Origin: Cladophialophora immunda
Taxonomy: Eukaryota; Ascomycota; Eurotiomycetes; Chaetothyriales; Herpotrichiellaceae
Direction: 5' to 3'
Assembly: GCF_000835495.1 (NCBI RefSeq)
Contig: NW_015622542.1
Location: 5,354,485-5,418,484, forward strand
DNA: 64,000 bases
Both the position numbers and the translations under genes were made by a program. Each line of letters begins with the position of its first letter. The stretch's first letter is position 1. The notes beneath the pieces are model-generated. The model made no database searches, had not been told where the DNA came from, and was given only the letters and a program-made list of their open reading frames with translations. Of the stretch, positions 32,975-44,740 are shown piece by piece.

Positions 32975-34624
32975 TCAATCTTCTGGACTCCGTCCGTTCC
33001 GATAAGCCCACAGACGACTGAGCTCCTTAATCTGTCTTCTCGGTGCGACGGGTCTGCCGTTAGCGGGGCGTGTGCCAGCGGGTCTTCCAACAGCTTGCAC
33101 GGTATCCCAGTCTCGAAAGACGTTCTCGTCGACATCGGCGTCCATGAAGGCGTTGCCATCTCGCACGCGTCCTCTGGAGAGGTCGTTGCTGTCAAGGCCC
33201 TCCATCTCGAAGACATTGTCCAAGTAATGCTGATTCAGCTGGTGGCCGGAGCCGATCCGTTTGAAGAGACGGCCGAAGAACAGGTTTGTCTCCTCCTCTC
33301 GAAGATCCATCATTTCGATGGGCGTCTTGGGAGACAGCAACGACCTCGAGGACGCTGCGACTACCTTCTCCCGAGTGTCGACCTTTGGAGGAGTAGGTCG
33401 TGTGGTACGTGAGGCCTCGTTGTCCGATGCTTTGGGCTTTTCCGGATGTGATGTCCTCGAACTGGGAGCAAAAGGTGTGTTATTGGGGACTGATGCCGGC
33501 GGCAATGGCTGATCCGGCCGAAAATGTAAGATGCCGAACCTCGACACGTAGTCACCCTCATTGGCATAGTGCTCGATATGCGGCACGATTCTCTGTTCCG
33601 TCACGCTGTCTCCATTTGCCCTGGAAGAGGCCGATGAAGATATGACAGGCGCATTCCAGTGATTCGCGGCATTTCCGAAGGTATATACCTCCAGCTTGCT
33701 AAGCTGATCCGCCGGTACCGTGTCATAGAGCCAGTCAAGGACCAAGCCACCCTCAATGGCACCTTGACTATGGAGGATCAAGACCACCTTCTGAATATTG
33801 TCGTCGGACAGGATTTCAACCATCGCTGCATATGCGGTCCGAATGTCCAAAGTGGCGTAGTTCAAGTCGCGCTGAATGATGCATTCGAGAACATCAAAGA
33901 TAATACCCCGGCTAGAGGTTACAGACATTGTCAGCCAAGACGACACATGTGAAGATTGACTGAGATTCGGATTGTGCTGTTGTAGCAAGAAGCAGCGAGG
34001 GACTTACGTCTGATTATGTATTCCGAATACCGGCCTTCTAAAGGTCATTGCGAGCCGGTCGAGGTTTGACTGCAACCAGTGGCGCCTGCAAGGCTGTCAA
34101 CTTGTGCAAATCAAATGGCAGGGTGTAAAGTCCGTCTTGGTCCAGATAAAACCATGTGGAAGAGAATTGACATACCCTACTGCCACACCGTTGATGAAGA
34201 CCCATTTCTCGTGGTCGTGTGCCGGCTTTCCTCTAACGCACGCTGGATTCGACTCGAAAAGTCCTCGTCGCCTCGGGCCGTTCAATAAGACCGTAAACCA
34301 CTGGTTTCCCATGACAAAGCCAACAATGTACAAGAGATAGAAGGATGGTAAGCCAATGAATGCCAGCGGCACCAAAGACCCTAGAAAGATTGTTTGAGCG
34401 ATGATGAGAACGACATGTAAGAAAGCAGCCCACAGATTGGCCCTGGTGACCGCCAATTCATCGAGAGAGCCTGATCTCGTCGGAAACAGCGGTAGGACAA
34501 TGCTGGGTAGACCGGCTGTAATAGGCCATGTGAATGTAATTTCGGCAAAGAGCATCAAGTCATTGACCATGAGAAGAAGAGGGTTGGCGGTGTAAGGTAT
34601 TGGCTTCGATGCCGGTGCCGCCAT
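32975..34624 (-). CDS. Membrane-anchored alpha/beta-hydrolase-like protein
   Basis: Exons 34176-34624, 34008-34085 and 32975-33911 encode 487 residues. Three or four hydrophobic helices lie in the first 115 residues (for example ANLWAAFLHVVLIIAQTIFL and a second at YLLYIVGFVMG). The middle contains a probable catalytic part: GIHNQT followed by IIFDVLECIIQRDLNY and the nucleophile elbow LILHSQGAIEGG, where LHSQG matches the x-H-S-x-G pattern, then LEVYTFGNAANHW. The C-terminal 200 residues are low-complexity, Ser/Pro/Arg-rich. This is a conserved fungal family of unknown substrate; lipid or ester hydrolysis at an internal membrane is the natural guess. A catalytic His (candidate HIEHYANEGDYVSRFG) fits the usual order. 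Confidence 0.78.
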
Positions 34625-35554
34625 TTTTGCGGTTGAAATTGTATGGTGGACGACGGCGAGAGAAGGAAGATTGAGGCTGCTGGCGTTCGAGGGAATATGA
34701 AGGCAACGCTGGCCTATTTCAGAGTCGGAAGCCTAACAGGGGCTGAGAACGTAAGGCTGACCGTAAGTTCCCTGCTTGCACATGCAAATGACTCAAGTCC
34801 AAGGCGTCGGTTTCTGGACTTTCACATGTCAGGCAGATGGAAGAGGCTACGAGGACCTCAGTTTCACGACGGCGAGAGTTCGAGCAGAAGTTCAGCTTTT
34901 GTCCAAGCGAGAGTGTGGCGCTGCTGGATACGAGGCTGGGCGACAGGAAACGCTCTGGTCAGGCAACCAGTGTAACATGCTCGTCGAATCACCAAATGTG
35001 AGGTCCGTGTCCCGAAGAGCGCAAATGTGCTCTTGCCAAGGGGTCTCGATAGTCCGTCAGCCCAAAGCGAAGACTACCTTTCAATAACACATGCAAGGAA
35101 GATGGAACAAAGGAAGAATTCTGTATGAAGCCAGGTTTAAAGAGACGCTAACCCGGATTAGGTTAGAAAGTATGTATAACGTCAGCAAGCTGCGATGCTT
35201 TGGTGCTTCTGCTCCTGAAATATACTTCGTTGAGTCTGAGGTTCTGCCAACAGAGGATGGCAGAGAATCTGGACTCCGGCAGACCGTGTTCAAGGCAAGC
35301 TGAGGGTGGTGGTCTCTGTAGTTCTTGCAGACACGAACGCCGTGCAGGCGCAGCTGAGCAGCCATCGTCAAAGGCATCGGGAGGAAGGCGCCGGCTAGTC
35401 GTTTCCACCAAACTATGTAACAGAATAGAGGCAGAAGAGTGATGGGCACGTTCCACACTGATCACATAGTATGGTACTTTTGCATTGAAGATTGACTCTG
35501 AACTTTTTGGAGCCCGTGGAAGCCAACGCAGTTTAGACCCTGATTGGAAGTCAC
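34625..35554. other. Intergenic, no supported gene
   Basis: 930 bp upstream of the membrane hydrolase and downstream of the GMC-hydrolase fusion. Several short frames, none with a family signature. Confidence 0.5.
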
Positions 35555-38500
35555 CTAGCCATCCACATCACCATTATAGATCCTTTCGGCATGGGCAAGC
35601 ACGGTAGGGTAGACGTCTTTTACAGCGTCTGAGCCCATCCAACAGTCCAGATGCCCATATCCGGGGAATACTTCCCGTTCATAGCCCTTCTGTCCGAATG
35701 TCGTCGTCATGGTGGTGTAGGACCTATCAGTATTCTCCGGAGTATAGACCACGTTATCAGCACCTGAGATGAACAGAATCGGAAGACCTCTGAGCCGCTG
35801 AAGATTTGCCGGCGTGACGAGCGATTCCAGGATATTGTTGGTCACATAACCGTGAGTCCCCTGGTACATGAGTTGGTTGAGTGCGTTCATACTGGTGCCA
35901 CCGAGGAATTTGGAGAGATTGTCGTGCGTTGCAGCGTTCAAACGCTTATGAGACCACAGCCTGCTCTAGTTCAGTACACGATAGATTCTAAAAGAGACTC
36001 GAGAACTCACCTTCCGAAAACGAGCTCAGACCTGTGGCAGACGACGCTATTGCACAGCTCTCGAGGTGACCCGACTGGATAAAGTCGGACTACTTGGTTC
36101 AGCAGACGTTGGATCAAGGAATCATGCTCTGTGGAAATGCAGGAGAACCAACTTCCTGCTAGCAACTTGTAGACCCGAGTCAACGAGATGGGCATAGATG
36201 CCTTGAGCTTGTTGACGGTTCCGAAGATCGGGTTGAAGAAAACCTGGGAAGCGGTTAAACCTCTAATCCAGCTTGCCTTGATCGTACCATCGAGCAGCCC
36301 GGCCGATAATGCGACGGAACCAGCACAGTGAGCCACGGTATAGATGGGATCTTTGGAGCCCTGGATGCGGTGTATTTCTTCAAAAGCCGCTTGGATGTCA
36401 AGTCTCGCGTCGTACGTGGTGAATCCTCTCTGAGCATTGGGCGTTTTGCCGGTGCGATGAGTAACGCAGAACACTTCGTAGCCTGCTGCTTGAAAGTACT
36501 CTACTGCATTCACATCAATTGTAGGAAGAGCAAAGATCTGGTGGTCCACAGAGGCACCGGGAATGAAAAGCACCTTGCGGTCACCTGACGATGGATCTTT
36601 GGGAGCCCATCGCTGAAGAGTCGACACGACCCTGTCCACCGATGTGATTTTCCTGGTCTCGATTGGCGGCTTCTTGTTCACTTCGTAACCGCGGTATGTT
36701 GTTGTGGGAAATTGCATGATACCCAAGGGCCCCAAGAAATTGGCCAAGACCTGTTTGGTAAAGAAGGTCAAGAACTTGCCAGTTGAAAATGCCTTTGACA
36801 GCATCGTCGGGCCATGCGGTGTGAATGTCGACAGCTCAGATATGAAGTCTTGTGGCTCAATATGCAGAGTCCCTTTGCCAATGACTTGATCTTCCTTTGT
36901 GAGTGTGACGTACAGTGTAGAAGTGGCCTTCCATGTCTGCCAAGGATGAAAGGCAATGGACCGATCGACCACTTTGTAGCCATGGAAATGGATCACTTCA
37001 CCCCTCGTGGAGATCATGTCAAAGTCGTAAGTCAAGTTTGTGGTGTCTGGCGTTCGCTTATCCTGATTGAATAGATTGAAATCGCCGCGTAGTACCATGA
37101 AGGGCGATCCTGGAAGACCAGCACAAGTGAAAGTGCCTGTAAGCATTGCAGGATGGTCGGATCTCCCGATCACTGGAGAGGTTAGTCATTCTCTCCTAGA
37201 ATAAGGGCAAACTCTTACACTCGTCCGTATCCCAGGCATGACAGCTGAGAAAGAACCTTGCAGTGCTACCGGCGGCTCGAGCGGCGTCCGTAGCCACCAC
37301 GAAATCGGACGTCGCATTCCCGGTGTCCACCTGGTCTTCAGTGTTGATGTAGCCAGCCATGACTTCCGTGAACTCGATACCTTCAGCTTCTGACTCCACA
37401 GCCATGTGAACAATTCTCTCTGCCTTGTAAAGGTCTTTGCTAAATGGCTTCGAATGTGCTGGTCTGTCAAACAAGTCCAAAGTCCCTGTGGACGTGTCAG
37501 CATAATCAAGTGTTGTCAATAGCGCAACCTTTACCATTTTGGGTCACAAGGTCGATCGTCAAATTCTCGCGTTTGGCTGCTGCCTCAACCGATCGTTCTG
37601 CAAGAGCAGTAATAGTCGCAAACGGGTTGACGCCAAGAGCGGTGGGGAGGATGGCTGCGTCCATGACTACAATTCCGTTGTGGACGTCTTTTCCTGTTCC
37701 TTTGAGCAGCTGACCAAATTGATCAACTGCGCCATTGACACCAGTACCGTCATTAGACATTGTCGCTCCGCCCATGATGTGGACAGTGATCTTGAGTAGC
37801 GTCAGTGTAAGCTTGAGAGACGTTGGGGGAATGTCGTACCTCTTGTTCGCCCAGCGCTGCGAAGAAGGGGGAGTTGACATACGTTCCTCCTACAGCGTTG
37901 GTAGCCTTTGCGAGAATCCCGTTGAGATACTGCACGTGGTCGCTCCGTCCTACTCCAAGGAAGGTCAAGGTTGGTCTGTCATTCTCTCCCAGTTTCATTA
38001 CTGCTTGGTTACTGTCATGGGACATGATGAGATAGGTTTGAGTCTTCTCCAAACTTCCCATTGGGGCATATGGGTAGATCCGACTTTGCTGACGAGCGAG
38101 GAAGTGCATCACCTGATCTTTCAAAGAGTATGGCTTCGGGATGATCTTCCCAGGCAGCGACTCCAACATTGCCTGTAGCACAGGGACCAGTGCTTGCGTA
38201 ATGGCTCCTTCTTCGATGACAAAGCCATCGAGGGGATTCTGCTGCTCACGGCAGTCGATCACCCCGGTAATTGTGGGACCGATAGGTTTGTCCGGACTAG
38301 GAGAGTCTCTCCCGAGGCCGTTCGCCTCGCAATTTGTATTGTATCTGTTAGTGTCAGTATCTCCGCAAGGGCAAATTGAGCGATGTTGCAAACCCAAAGG
38401 CGAGGATATCTCCGTTCCCGCTCATGTCTTTGCCGACTCGCGAGCTCATTTTCAATCCAAGGGCTTTGCTTCGGAGAAGGATCTCAGTAGTTCCCAGGGC

Positions 38501-39841
38501 TCCAGCACCCATGAAAACAAACTTCTTCGCATGTACCCACATAAGATCATTGTAGATGTTGTTCTTGAAGAGACCCCGCTTGCTCCCGTGCCAGGCGAAA
38601 AAGACGATGTAGCCGTCTTGAGTAGGATGTTTCTTGATGTATCGAGCTTCGCATTCACAAAAGCTTTGTAGGTCAGCACAGGCAATAACGAATGAATGAG
38701 AGCACTACATCTCGGCGCCCCAATTCCAAGCGTCGCTTAAGTATGTGACAAGGGTCGATGACTTGCTCCCATCATTGACACCGGTACTGTCCATGCCTGT
38801 GAGCGCGCTGGCTTGCATTTGCTGGATGTGCTTTGGTTAAATCGGCTTCATAAAACATCGAGCGTGGTGCAACTTACAACTCCAGCGTTATTTGGGCCGT
38901 TCTCGAATCTTGTTGTTTGCGGAACTCGATAGAAGTGTTTTGACAGTCCTAAGAGCTCCGCCTGTTGCTTCAAGAGCTCAAGCTTCAATAAAGGAGGGAA
39001 GTCCTCGGGGTATTGTTCGGGCTGCAGCATGTGAGCCGCACGTTCGTAATCTGTCATGTGCAGTCAGTGCAGATGTCTTTAAATGTCCGAACCACGAGAA
39101 CGAACATTCGTCCAAAGCACCCTCCTGTCTAAGATTCTTCGGCCAATCTGGTAGGCTCATAGCTCCTGGATCAGCTTTCAGGAAGACGTTTGCGTTCAAA
39201 AGGCTTGTTCCTCCGAGGCCTTGGAGGAGCAGTCAGCCACAGGAGATCAACGGTATCCAGAGAAAACAGACCGCTCGCGACGAATGCATTTTGGCCGGCG
39301 CCCATGACTAGCTGGTACAGCTTCGTCGGGTCCCCTATCTGCACCGGCATGCCTGGGTTGTCTCCTGGCGCAAATAGCCCGGAGACACTGATTTCGGGTG
39401 CAGCTTCGGCAAGGTTTGAAGGGTACTCTCCGGCTGCAGATAGTCAGTAGTAGTCCAAAGCGTTCGAAGATGCCCGAACTTACGCCACCTTTCTTTTCCA
39501 CGCTCGAGAATGCACACAGATTGGCCTGCACGGGCCATTCTCGATGCTGCAACACCGCCACCGTACCCTGATCCGATCACGACGACATCGTATGTATGGC
39601 GCAGTAGTTCTACAGGGCGTGAGATCCGAGGAAATCGATTGCCCTCATGGTAGTCCCTCGCCTCGAGTTTGGACTGGGATCTTGACAATGGCCCACCGGG
39701 CTCGGTCACACCAACTCGATATGGGGGCACCTGATAAGAAGGAGAATGGGGTACTGTGGACGAGGTAGCACTTGCGCTTGATTCATTGGTAGTTTTGTGT
39801 TCGATGCCTGTGTCAGAGACCTTTTGATGTTCCTGATCCAT
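35555..39841 (-). CDS. GMC/cholesterol-oxidase-like oxidoreductase fused to alpha/beta hydrolase
   Basis: Eleven exons (39484-39841, 39272-39433, 39121-39219, 38878-39050, 38709-38821, 38394-38663, 37840-38344, 37535-37790, 37219-37485, 36011-37172, 35555-35960) keep frame throughout and give 1256 residues. Residues about 80-620 are an FAD oxidoreductase: VVVIGSGYGGGVAASRMARA at 86-105, AFVASGLGGTSLLNANVFLK, and the GMC C-terminal ITVHIMGGATM...ALGVNPFATITALAER. A beta-rich linker region follows, then from about 930 an alpha/beta hydrolase: oxyanion segment VLFIPGASVD, elbow AHCAGS, acid FISGADNVV and base GYGHLDC. The family, also in actinobacteria, resembles cholesterol oxidases; the substrate is probably a sterol or hydrophobic alcohol (inference). 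The nucleophile position is Cys (about residue 1017), not Ser. Confidence 0.9.
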
Positions 39842-40613
39842 GGCGACGCGGTACAGTGCAAGCAGAAATACGAGCCAGAAGAAAAGGAATTAGAGGAGGC
39901 ACCACAGATGTGTCTTCACCTTGGAGACACTGGAGATATATGGTACACAGGACTAGGGAGCTTGTCTTGCATCCGAGGGCTAGACATATCAGCAACCTGT
40001 AAGTAGATAGGTGAACGGTGTCTTGCATGGGGAGACGGAGTGCGGTGTCACAACAGTCGTCCATAGCGCCAAAGTCAGTACAACATTGCATTGCACCAGG
40101 GACTCGGCGGCATGTGAAAGTCATGCAAGAGAAAGGACGTGCCTCACGGCACAAAGAGGCGCAGCTGAACCACCAAGAAAGGCGATGGTCCTGGTTTGAC
40201 GCGTGCCATACGAGGAACCAGGGACAAAGCCTGAGTTTCTCGAAGAGCCGAAGCGATGAGGTTGGTTCGGATCGGAAAAATACATCGCCGAAATCAGCAT
40301 TGTCCCCCTCCCATTGGCCGCCGTGTGAGAGTGCAAATACGAACAATCAAATGCACCAGCTGCGTCTGCGTCATGCCGTGTGACGCTCGAATACGAACTG
40401 CGGGTGATCTGCTTCAGCTGGGTCGAGACCAATCTCTGATGCCCGTGATGCCTGCTTACTGACATGTGCAATTTCACTCAGAAGCTTCTTGTTGTTTGCT
40501 GAAGGTCCAGACCAGTTCTCATCCTTTGTCACCTCTCCGCAGTCCTTACTTGCGCACTTTAGCCCCCACGAATATCGGAGTGCCAGGATTACCGTGACAA
40601 GGAAAAGTCAACC
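39842..40613. promoter_or_regulatory. Divergent promoter region
   Basis: 770 bp between the divergent GMC-hydrolase and DJ-1/PfpI genes. No gene supported; both promoters must lie here. Confidence 0.5.
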
Positions 40614-41483
40614 ATGGCAGTCAAGGTCATATTCCTCATGGCGGATGATGGCCATGACCCCACAGGTATGGTCGGCTCTCCGCACAAGTACAGGCATTCT
40701 TTGAGCTCACTGCCACGACCTAGAAACTGCCATTCCGTGGAAGGTCTTTAAGGATGCGGGATTTGATGTCTATTTCGCTACCGAGGATGGCAATACACCG
40801 AAATGCGATGAGAAAATGCTCTCTGGCTGGACCGGAACCCTGCTCGGGGCAAACAAGGCCGCGAAAAGGGCGTATGAAGATTTGTCGAGCACGTGTGAAG
40901 CGTTCAAAAAGCCTCTGGCCTGGAAGGACCACGCGTTCACCTTGGAGGATTACGATCTTGTCTTCCTGCCTGGTGGCCATGAGAAGAGCGTCCGGCAGAT
41001 CATGGATTCGGCACGTGTTCACGAGGTGCTCGCTAGTTATTTTCCCAAGACGAGAAAGCCATCTCCAAAGTCTCTGGCGGCCATCTGTCACGGAGTCCAG
41101 GTATTGGCCATGTCTTCCACGAGTGATGGCAAAAGCGTGATGCATGATGCCGTCACCACCGCTTTGCCGGCCTACATGGAAGAGAGCATTTATCACGTCA
41201 CCAAGCTTTTCCTTGGCGACTACTACAAAACCTACGGAGCTGGCACTGACGCTGTGGAGGAAGTTGTGAAGAAGAGGCTGGGAGACAGGGCGCAATTCAA
41301 GAACAGCAAGAGCCCTAGTCCGTAAGTCTAGTTGAAGACTCCTAGCTTCTTGGTGCTGACTTGGACAGCTTTGTTGTCGAGGACCCGAGTTATAACTACT
41401 TGTCAGCGAGGTTTCCGCCCGACTCAGAAGCACTTGCAAAGCGGGTCGTGAGCCTAGTAAAAGAGGTTACTCAATCGGCATGA
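40614..41483 (+). CDS. DJ-1/PfpI superfamily protein
   Basis: Exons 40614-40665, 40724-41321 and 41369-41483 encode 254 residues. The class I glutamine-amidotransferase-like fold is marked by VKVIFLMADDGHDPTETAIP at the start, DYDLVFLPGGHEKSVRQ in the middle and the nucleophile elbow SLAAICHGVQVLA with Cys at about 139. The acidic partner would be Glu18 in the first block, which is split by intron 1. Members act as glyoxalase III/deglycase-like enzymes, chaperones (Hsp31) or isonitrile hydratases; sequence alone cannot choose. It is transcribed away from the GMC-hydrolase fusion, with which it shares a promoter region, and it converges on the oxygenase gene (41524) with only 40 bp between stops. 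Confidence 0.9.
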
Positions 41484-41523
41484 CCCGTCAATGACGAGAC
41501 TTTATCCAAGTGATCGGTTGGTC

Positions 41524-42510
41524 TCAGCCTCGACCTAGATCCCATCCCCGATGATCCCCTGCCGCCAACCTCTCGGCTTTGAACTTCGCCCTTTGGGCGT
41601 CTCTCCTTTCCTTGATGGAGTTTATGTTGACCTTGCCGACCTGGACGAACTTCCACAAGTCACTTGCGCTGACAAGCCCTTGTCCGCCAAACAAGCCGAA
41701 GTCAACGGCATGCTTTGATGAGTGTCGTAGCGCAAAAACAACGCTGTTCCTGCCGCTTGGAGTTTCCACGACCCGATGGATACCGGGGTTTAGCATTCCG
41801 TTGGACAACGCCTTGAGTGTCTGCCCGACCAGAATCGTCGCCATGCGCGGTCTGGCCCCGCTGTCAATCCACACGGGGTTCTCATCCGTGGATTTGAGCC
41901 GATCAAGGACTTCGAGACCGCCACGGTCACCTATGCAGATGGTCAATAACCCCAGGTCGGTGTGCCTTTCAGCAAATCCAGAAGCAGGCTGGTATCGAAA
42001 GAGACGCAGGAGCGTATATGTCATTTGTTCCTCCGACTCTGGCATTGCCAGGGTGCCGTCGAGGATGTCGTTCCATATGGATATGTCAAGATCAGACCAG
42101 CGGGTAATATCACATAGAATGCGCCACAACAGAAGTGCACCTTCTTGCCACTCTCTAGCTGCATTGTCTTCGAGGGCCTGTACGAGAGGCAACTGCGATG
42201 ACGATAATTTTGAGCCGTTGGTTGAATGAATGCGACAGCGAAGCGTGATGTATTCCTTCTCGTTGGGAACAGTGTAGAGGCCAAACTCAGTCCCAGCCTT
42301 GGAGGGATAAAGCGTCTCCTTTTCCTGGTCCGGTAGCTCAAAGAAGCGCGTCGAGGTTTTGAATAGGTTGTCCGTTATCTCCGACAGCGTTTCTGGCAGC
42401 GGAATGCTGAGCCAGCCTTGCCGCGCAAGATGGAGCAGTTGCTCTTTCGATAGCAGCGGAGGGGGTCCTGGGGGCGGCTGACATATGAAGTCGTCGTCCT
42501 CTTCGCCCAT
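41524..42510 (-). CDS. 2-oxoglutarate/Fe(II)-dependent dioxygenase, IPNS-like
   Basis: Intronless, 328 residues. The N-terminal DIOX_N part has LLHLARQGWLSIPLPE and the helical LFKTSTRFFELPDQEKETL. The jelly-roll core holds the iron ligands H183 and D185 (ERHTDLGLLTICIGD) and H245 (NPGIHRVVE). R254 and S256 (GRNSVVFALR) would bind 2-oxoglutarate. Length and motif spacing fit the isopenicillin N synthase-like family, which in fungi hydroxylates or desaturates small molecules, often in secondary or xenobiotic metabolism. The substrate is unknown. The C-terminus is Arg/Lys-rich. The stop lies 40 bp from that of the DJ-1/PfpI gene. Confidence 0.93.
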   Translation of the reverse strand: MGEEDDDFICQPPPGPPPLLSKEQLLHLARQGWLSIPLPETLSEITDNLFKTSTRFFELPDQEKETLYPSKAGTEFGLYTVPNEKEYITLRCRIHSTNGSKLSSSQLPLVQALEDNAAREWQEGALLLWRILCDITRWSDLDISIWNDILDGTLAMPESEEQMTYTLLRLFRYQPASGFAERHTDLGLLTICIGDRGGLEVLDRLKSTDENPVWIDSGARPRMATILVGQTLKALSNGMLNPGIHRVVETPSGRNSVVFALRHSSKHAVDFGLFGGQGLVSASDLWKFVQVGKVNINSIKERRDAQRAKFKAERLAAGDHRGWDLGRG

Positions 42511-43234
42511 GGCGCACGAGAACCTTTACTGGAAAGGATCAATTGCATACACCAAGAAGTTCAAGGCAACAAGATAAAATTATGCGTCCTTCCTCTGTAT
42601 TGCTTTGTAGGTTGGGTCTATGTGTCGATATTTAGATTCTCCTCAGGTGATGATTACAAAAGGATGCCCCGGTGTCAGATCCGGCGAAGTCTAATGAGGA
42701 AGCAGAAGAGGATCGTGAAATCAGCCCGCTCGTCAGAGAATTGATTGGTTGAAACAATGATTCAGTCCTTTCACTGACTCGAAGAAGTAAAGGCACCGAC
42801 TTGTAAGTATCTGCCTACCTGGATCACACCAGTAGTGTTGTAGACGAACTGGAAATGGTGAAGTGGCTTCAAGGTGATGCACGCCAAGGACATTAAACAG
42901 GCGAAGCTTTGTCGAAGCCTGTAGGTCCCGAATAATTAATGATCTGTTGTACTAATGATTAAAACACAACGTAGTCGAAACACCTCTAGAAATCTACATT
43001 CCCCCCCTGCCACAAGTAAATGGTCCCCTTTCCCGCAACAAGAATGTACCCCCAGATTCATAAACACATTTGCCGTCACTCGCCCGGTTTTTGTTCGCCC
43101 TACGTGTGCTGCTTCCTTGACCATCTGAAAATTCCTCTCTTCCGCCTTCGTCACTTGTATCTTGCTTCCCAGCTTTTGCTCCATGATCAAAGCGCCTCTG
43201 CCTCAACTTCTCCGCCTATCTTGTTTTGAGGTAA
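42511..43234. other. Intergenic, no supported gene
   Basis: 720 bp upstream of the dioxygenase and downstream of the DUF2231-like gene. AT-richer than the neighbours; nothing recognised. Confidence 0.5.
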
Positions 43235-43973
43235 CTACTCGAACTTCTTCCGGCCTAGGTTCAAGCCGACACCGTGATTGAACACGAGAGTGCCGCCGAT
43301 CTTTGATGAAGCCATCAGAGCCGGCAGCAAGACCATGCTGATGATGAGGTTCGTCTGAGTCGGGATCTTGCCCAGGTTGACAGCCCCTTCCTTATCTTTC
43401 CTCAAGTACCAGCTGTACAGGTTGACCACAAACACCAAATCGTTCATGATGGCGTGGGTGATGCAGGCCTTGATACGCGGCACCATTGTGCTCTTTTGCT
43501 TTCCTGCCGCGTCCTTCTCCCATGGGCCGCCGTTCTTCTTGATCATGCCGACCAGTTGGATGTTGCCAGACATGATTGCAGGCACGGTGGTAATCAGGCC
43601 GGCACACAGGAGGAAGTAGGACAGGCGAGTGATGTCCAGGAGGGTCGAAGGGGAGCCGAACCGCGTGGTGAGGAAGTCCGGCTTGACATAGACGGCAGTA
43701 AGAGCATACAAAATGTCAAGGCCCCAGGCGAGGACGTTAAAGGCGATGGGAAAGTGAACAATGCCTGGGTGGACGGGGAATCTGAGAAAAAGACGGTCAG
43801 TGCCGAAGATATGCAACGGAGGTGGTGGTCCAAGCTAGCAACAGTCCTCGACCATCTCCTCACTCTGGGTTTCACAAGAAACTGAAGAAAAGAACATACT
43901 CAGTGTTGAATTCGGGGACGGGCTCGCCGACCTTGTGGGCAAATTTGCCTTGGAGATTGGTATAGTAACTCAT
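43235..43973 (-). CDS. DUF2231-like integral membrane protein
   Basis: Exons 43900-43973 and 43235-43781 encode 206 residues. The hallmark FPVHPGIVHFPIAFNVLAWG of the DUF2231 family lies just after the junction, which reconstructs NTEFPVHPG. Four hydrophobic helices follow: FNVLAWGLDILYALTAV, YFLLCAGLITTVPAIMSG, a third around AIMNDLVFVVNLYSWYL and a fourth LIISMVLLPALMASSKIGG. The conserved histidines in the first helix and the HGVG near the end might bind a metal or haem, but this family has no assigned reaction. The intron (118 bp) is fairly long. The start codon lies in a 24-codon first exon (MSYYTNLQGKFAHKVGEPVP). Confidence 0.82.
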
Positions 43974-44740
43974 CTTGTCGTGATGTTCGCTGCGAAACAG
44001 AAGCCAAGGTCACAGGAGTCTTGTTGCGTTCCAGGAGGAAGAATGGCCTGAGCACCGTAGAAAATTAAGAGATTAAAAGGAAGAAGCACAAAAACGAATG
44101 TCTGTCGTATGCGGTCAGGAGAGCATTGGACAAAAATAGGGAGTGCGAGTGGGCGTCAGAAAATACAAGAGGCCGCATTGGGCAAAGGAGCAACACAGAG
44201 CGCGCAGGACATGGCGGGCAGAGTGCCAACCTTCCACTCCACCAAGCTAATGGCGGAGTCCGGTTAAGGCGCCCTCACCCAACGGGTGCCCAATGGATCG
44301 ATCTCTAGGCCCCGAGCGCCCCTAATAGCCCCGGTCGTTCAGGGCCAAGGCTGCAAGCCATAGCGGCTTAGGGCCCCTGAATCCGGGTGCCGCCAATAGG
44401 AGGCCGCCAAGAGGTAAGCAGTGAACACCTGGCATCATCGCAAGCACATGGGGGCTAATCCTGGACTTGGGTCAAAGAGGGTGTTACTCGATCCTCCGTA
44501 CCTCGTACAGCGAAGCAAAGACCAGAACAAGATTCGCAGCACCAGAATCCCGAGTCATTGCTGCTTCCCATCCCAGGCGGGACGAAGAAAGAGACAGATG
44601 GGAGAAAGGCAAAGGTGACCGAAGAGGTGAAACTGTACCTCCAGGGACAAGAGCAGGGTGACCAGTGACCGACTCTGAAGGCCCTCAATACGAGATGATG
44701 ACATGTTCGCCATGGGCATCCACCAGTGTCCCGGCCCAGC
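43974..44740. other. Intergenic with GC-rich inverted repeat
   Basis: 770 bp between the DUF2231-like gene start and the end of the amine oxidase. No gene. It holds a GC-rich inverted repeat (listed separately) and a tRNA A-box look-alike near 44250 that does not fold as a tRNA. Confidence 0.5.
44331..44386. repeat. Inverted repeat, potential hairpin
   Basis: Arms CCGG...TTCAGGGCC and GGGCCCCTGAA...CCGG flank an inner small hairpin AAGCC-ATAGC-GGCTT. It lies downstream of the amine oxidase stop and upstream of the DUF2231-like start, so it could act in 3' processing or be a remnant of a small mobile element. Confidence 0.45.

Noticed and set aside
44215..44310. tRNA-Leu/Ser-like A-box (GGCGGAGTCCGGTTAAGGCG) followed by a weak B-box
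   Set aside because: Acceptor and anticodon stems do not pair with normal spacing, and the B-box is poor. At best a degraded tRNA-like element.
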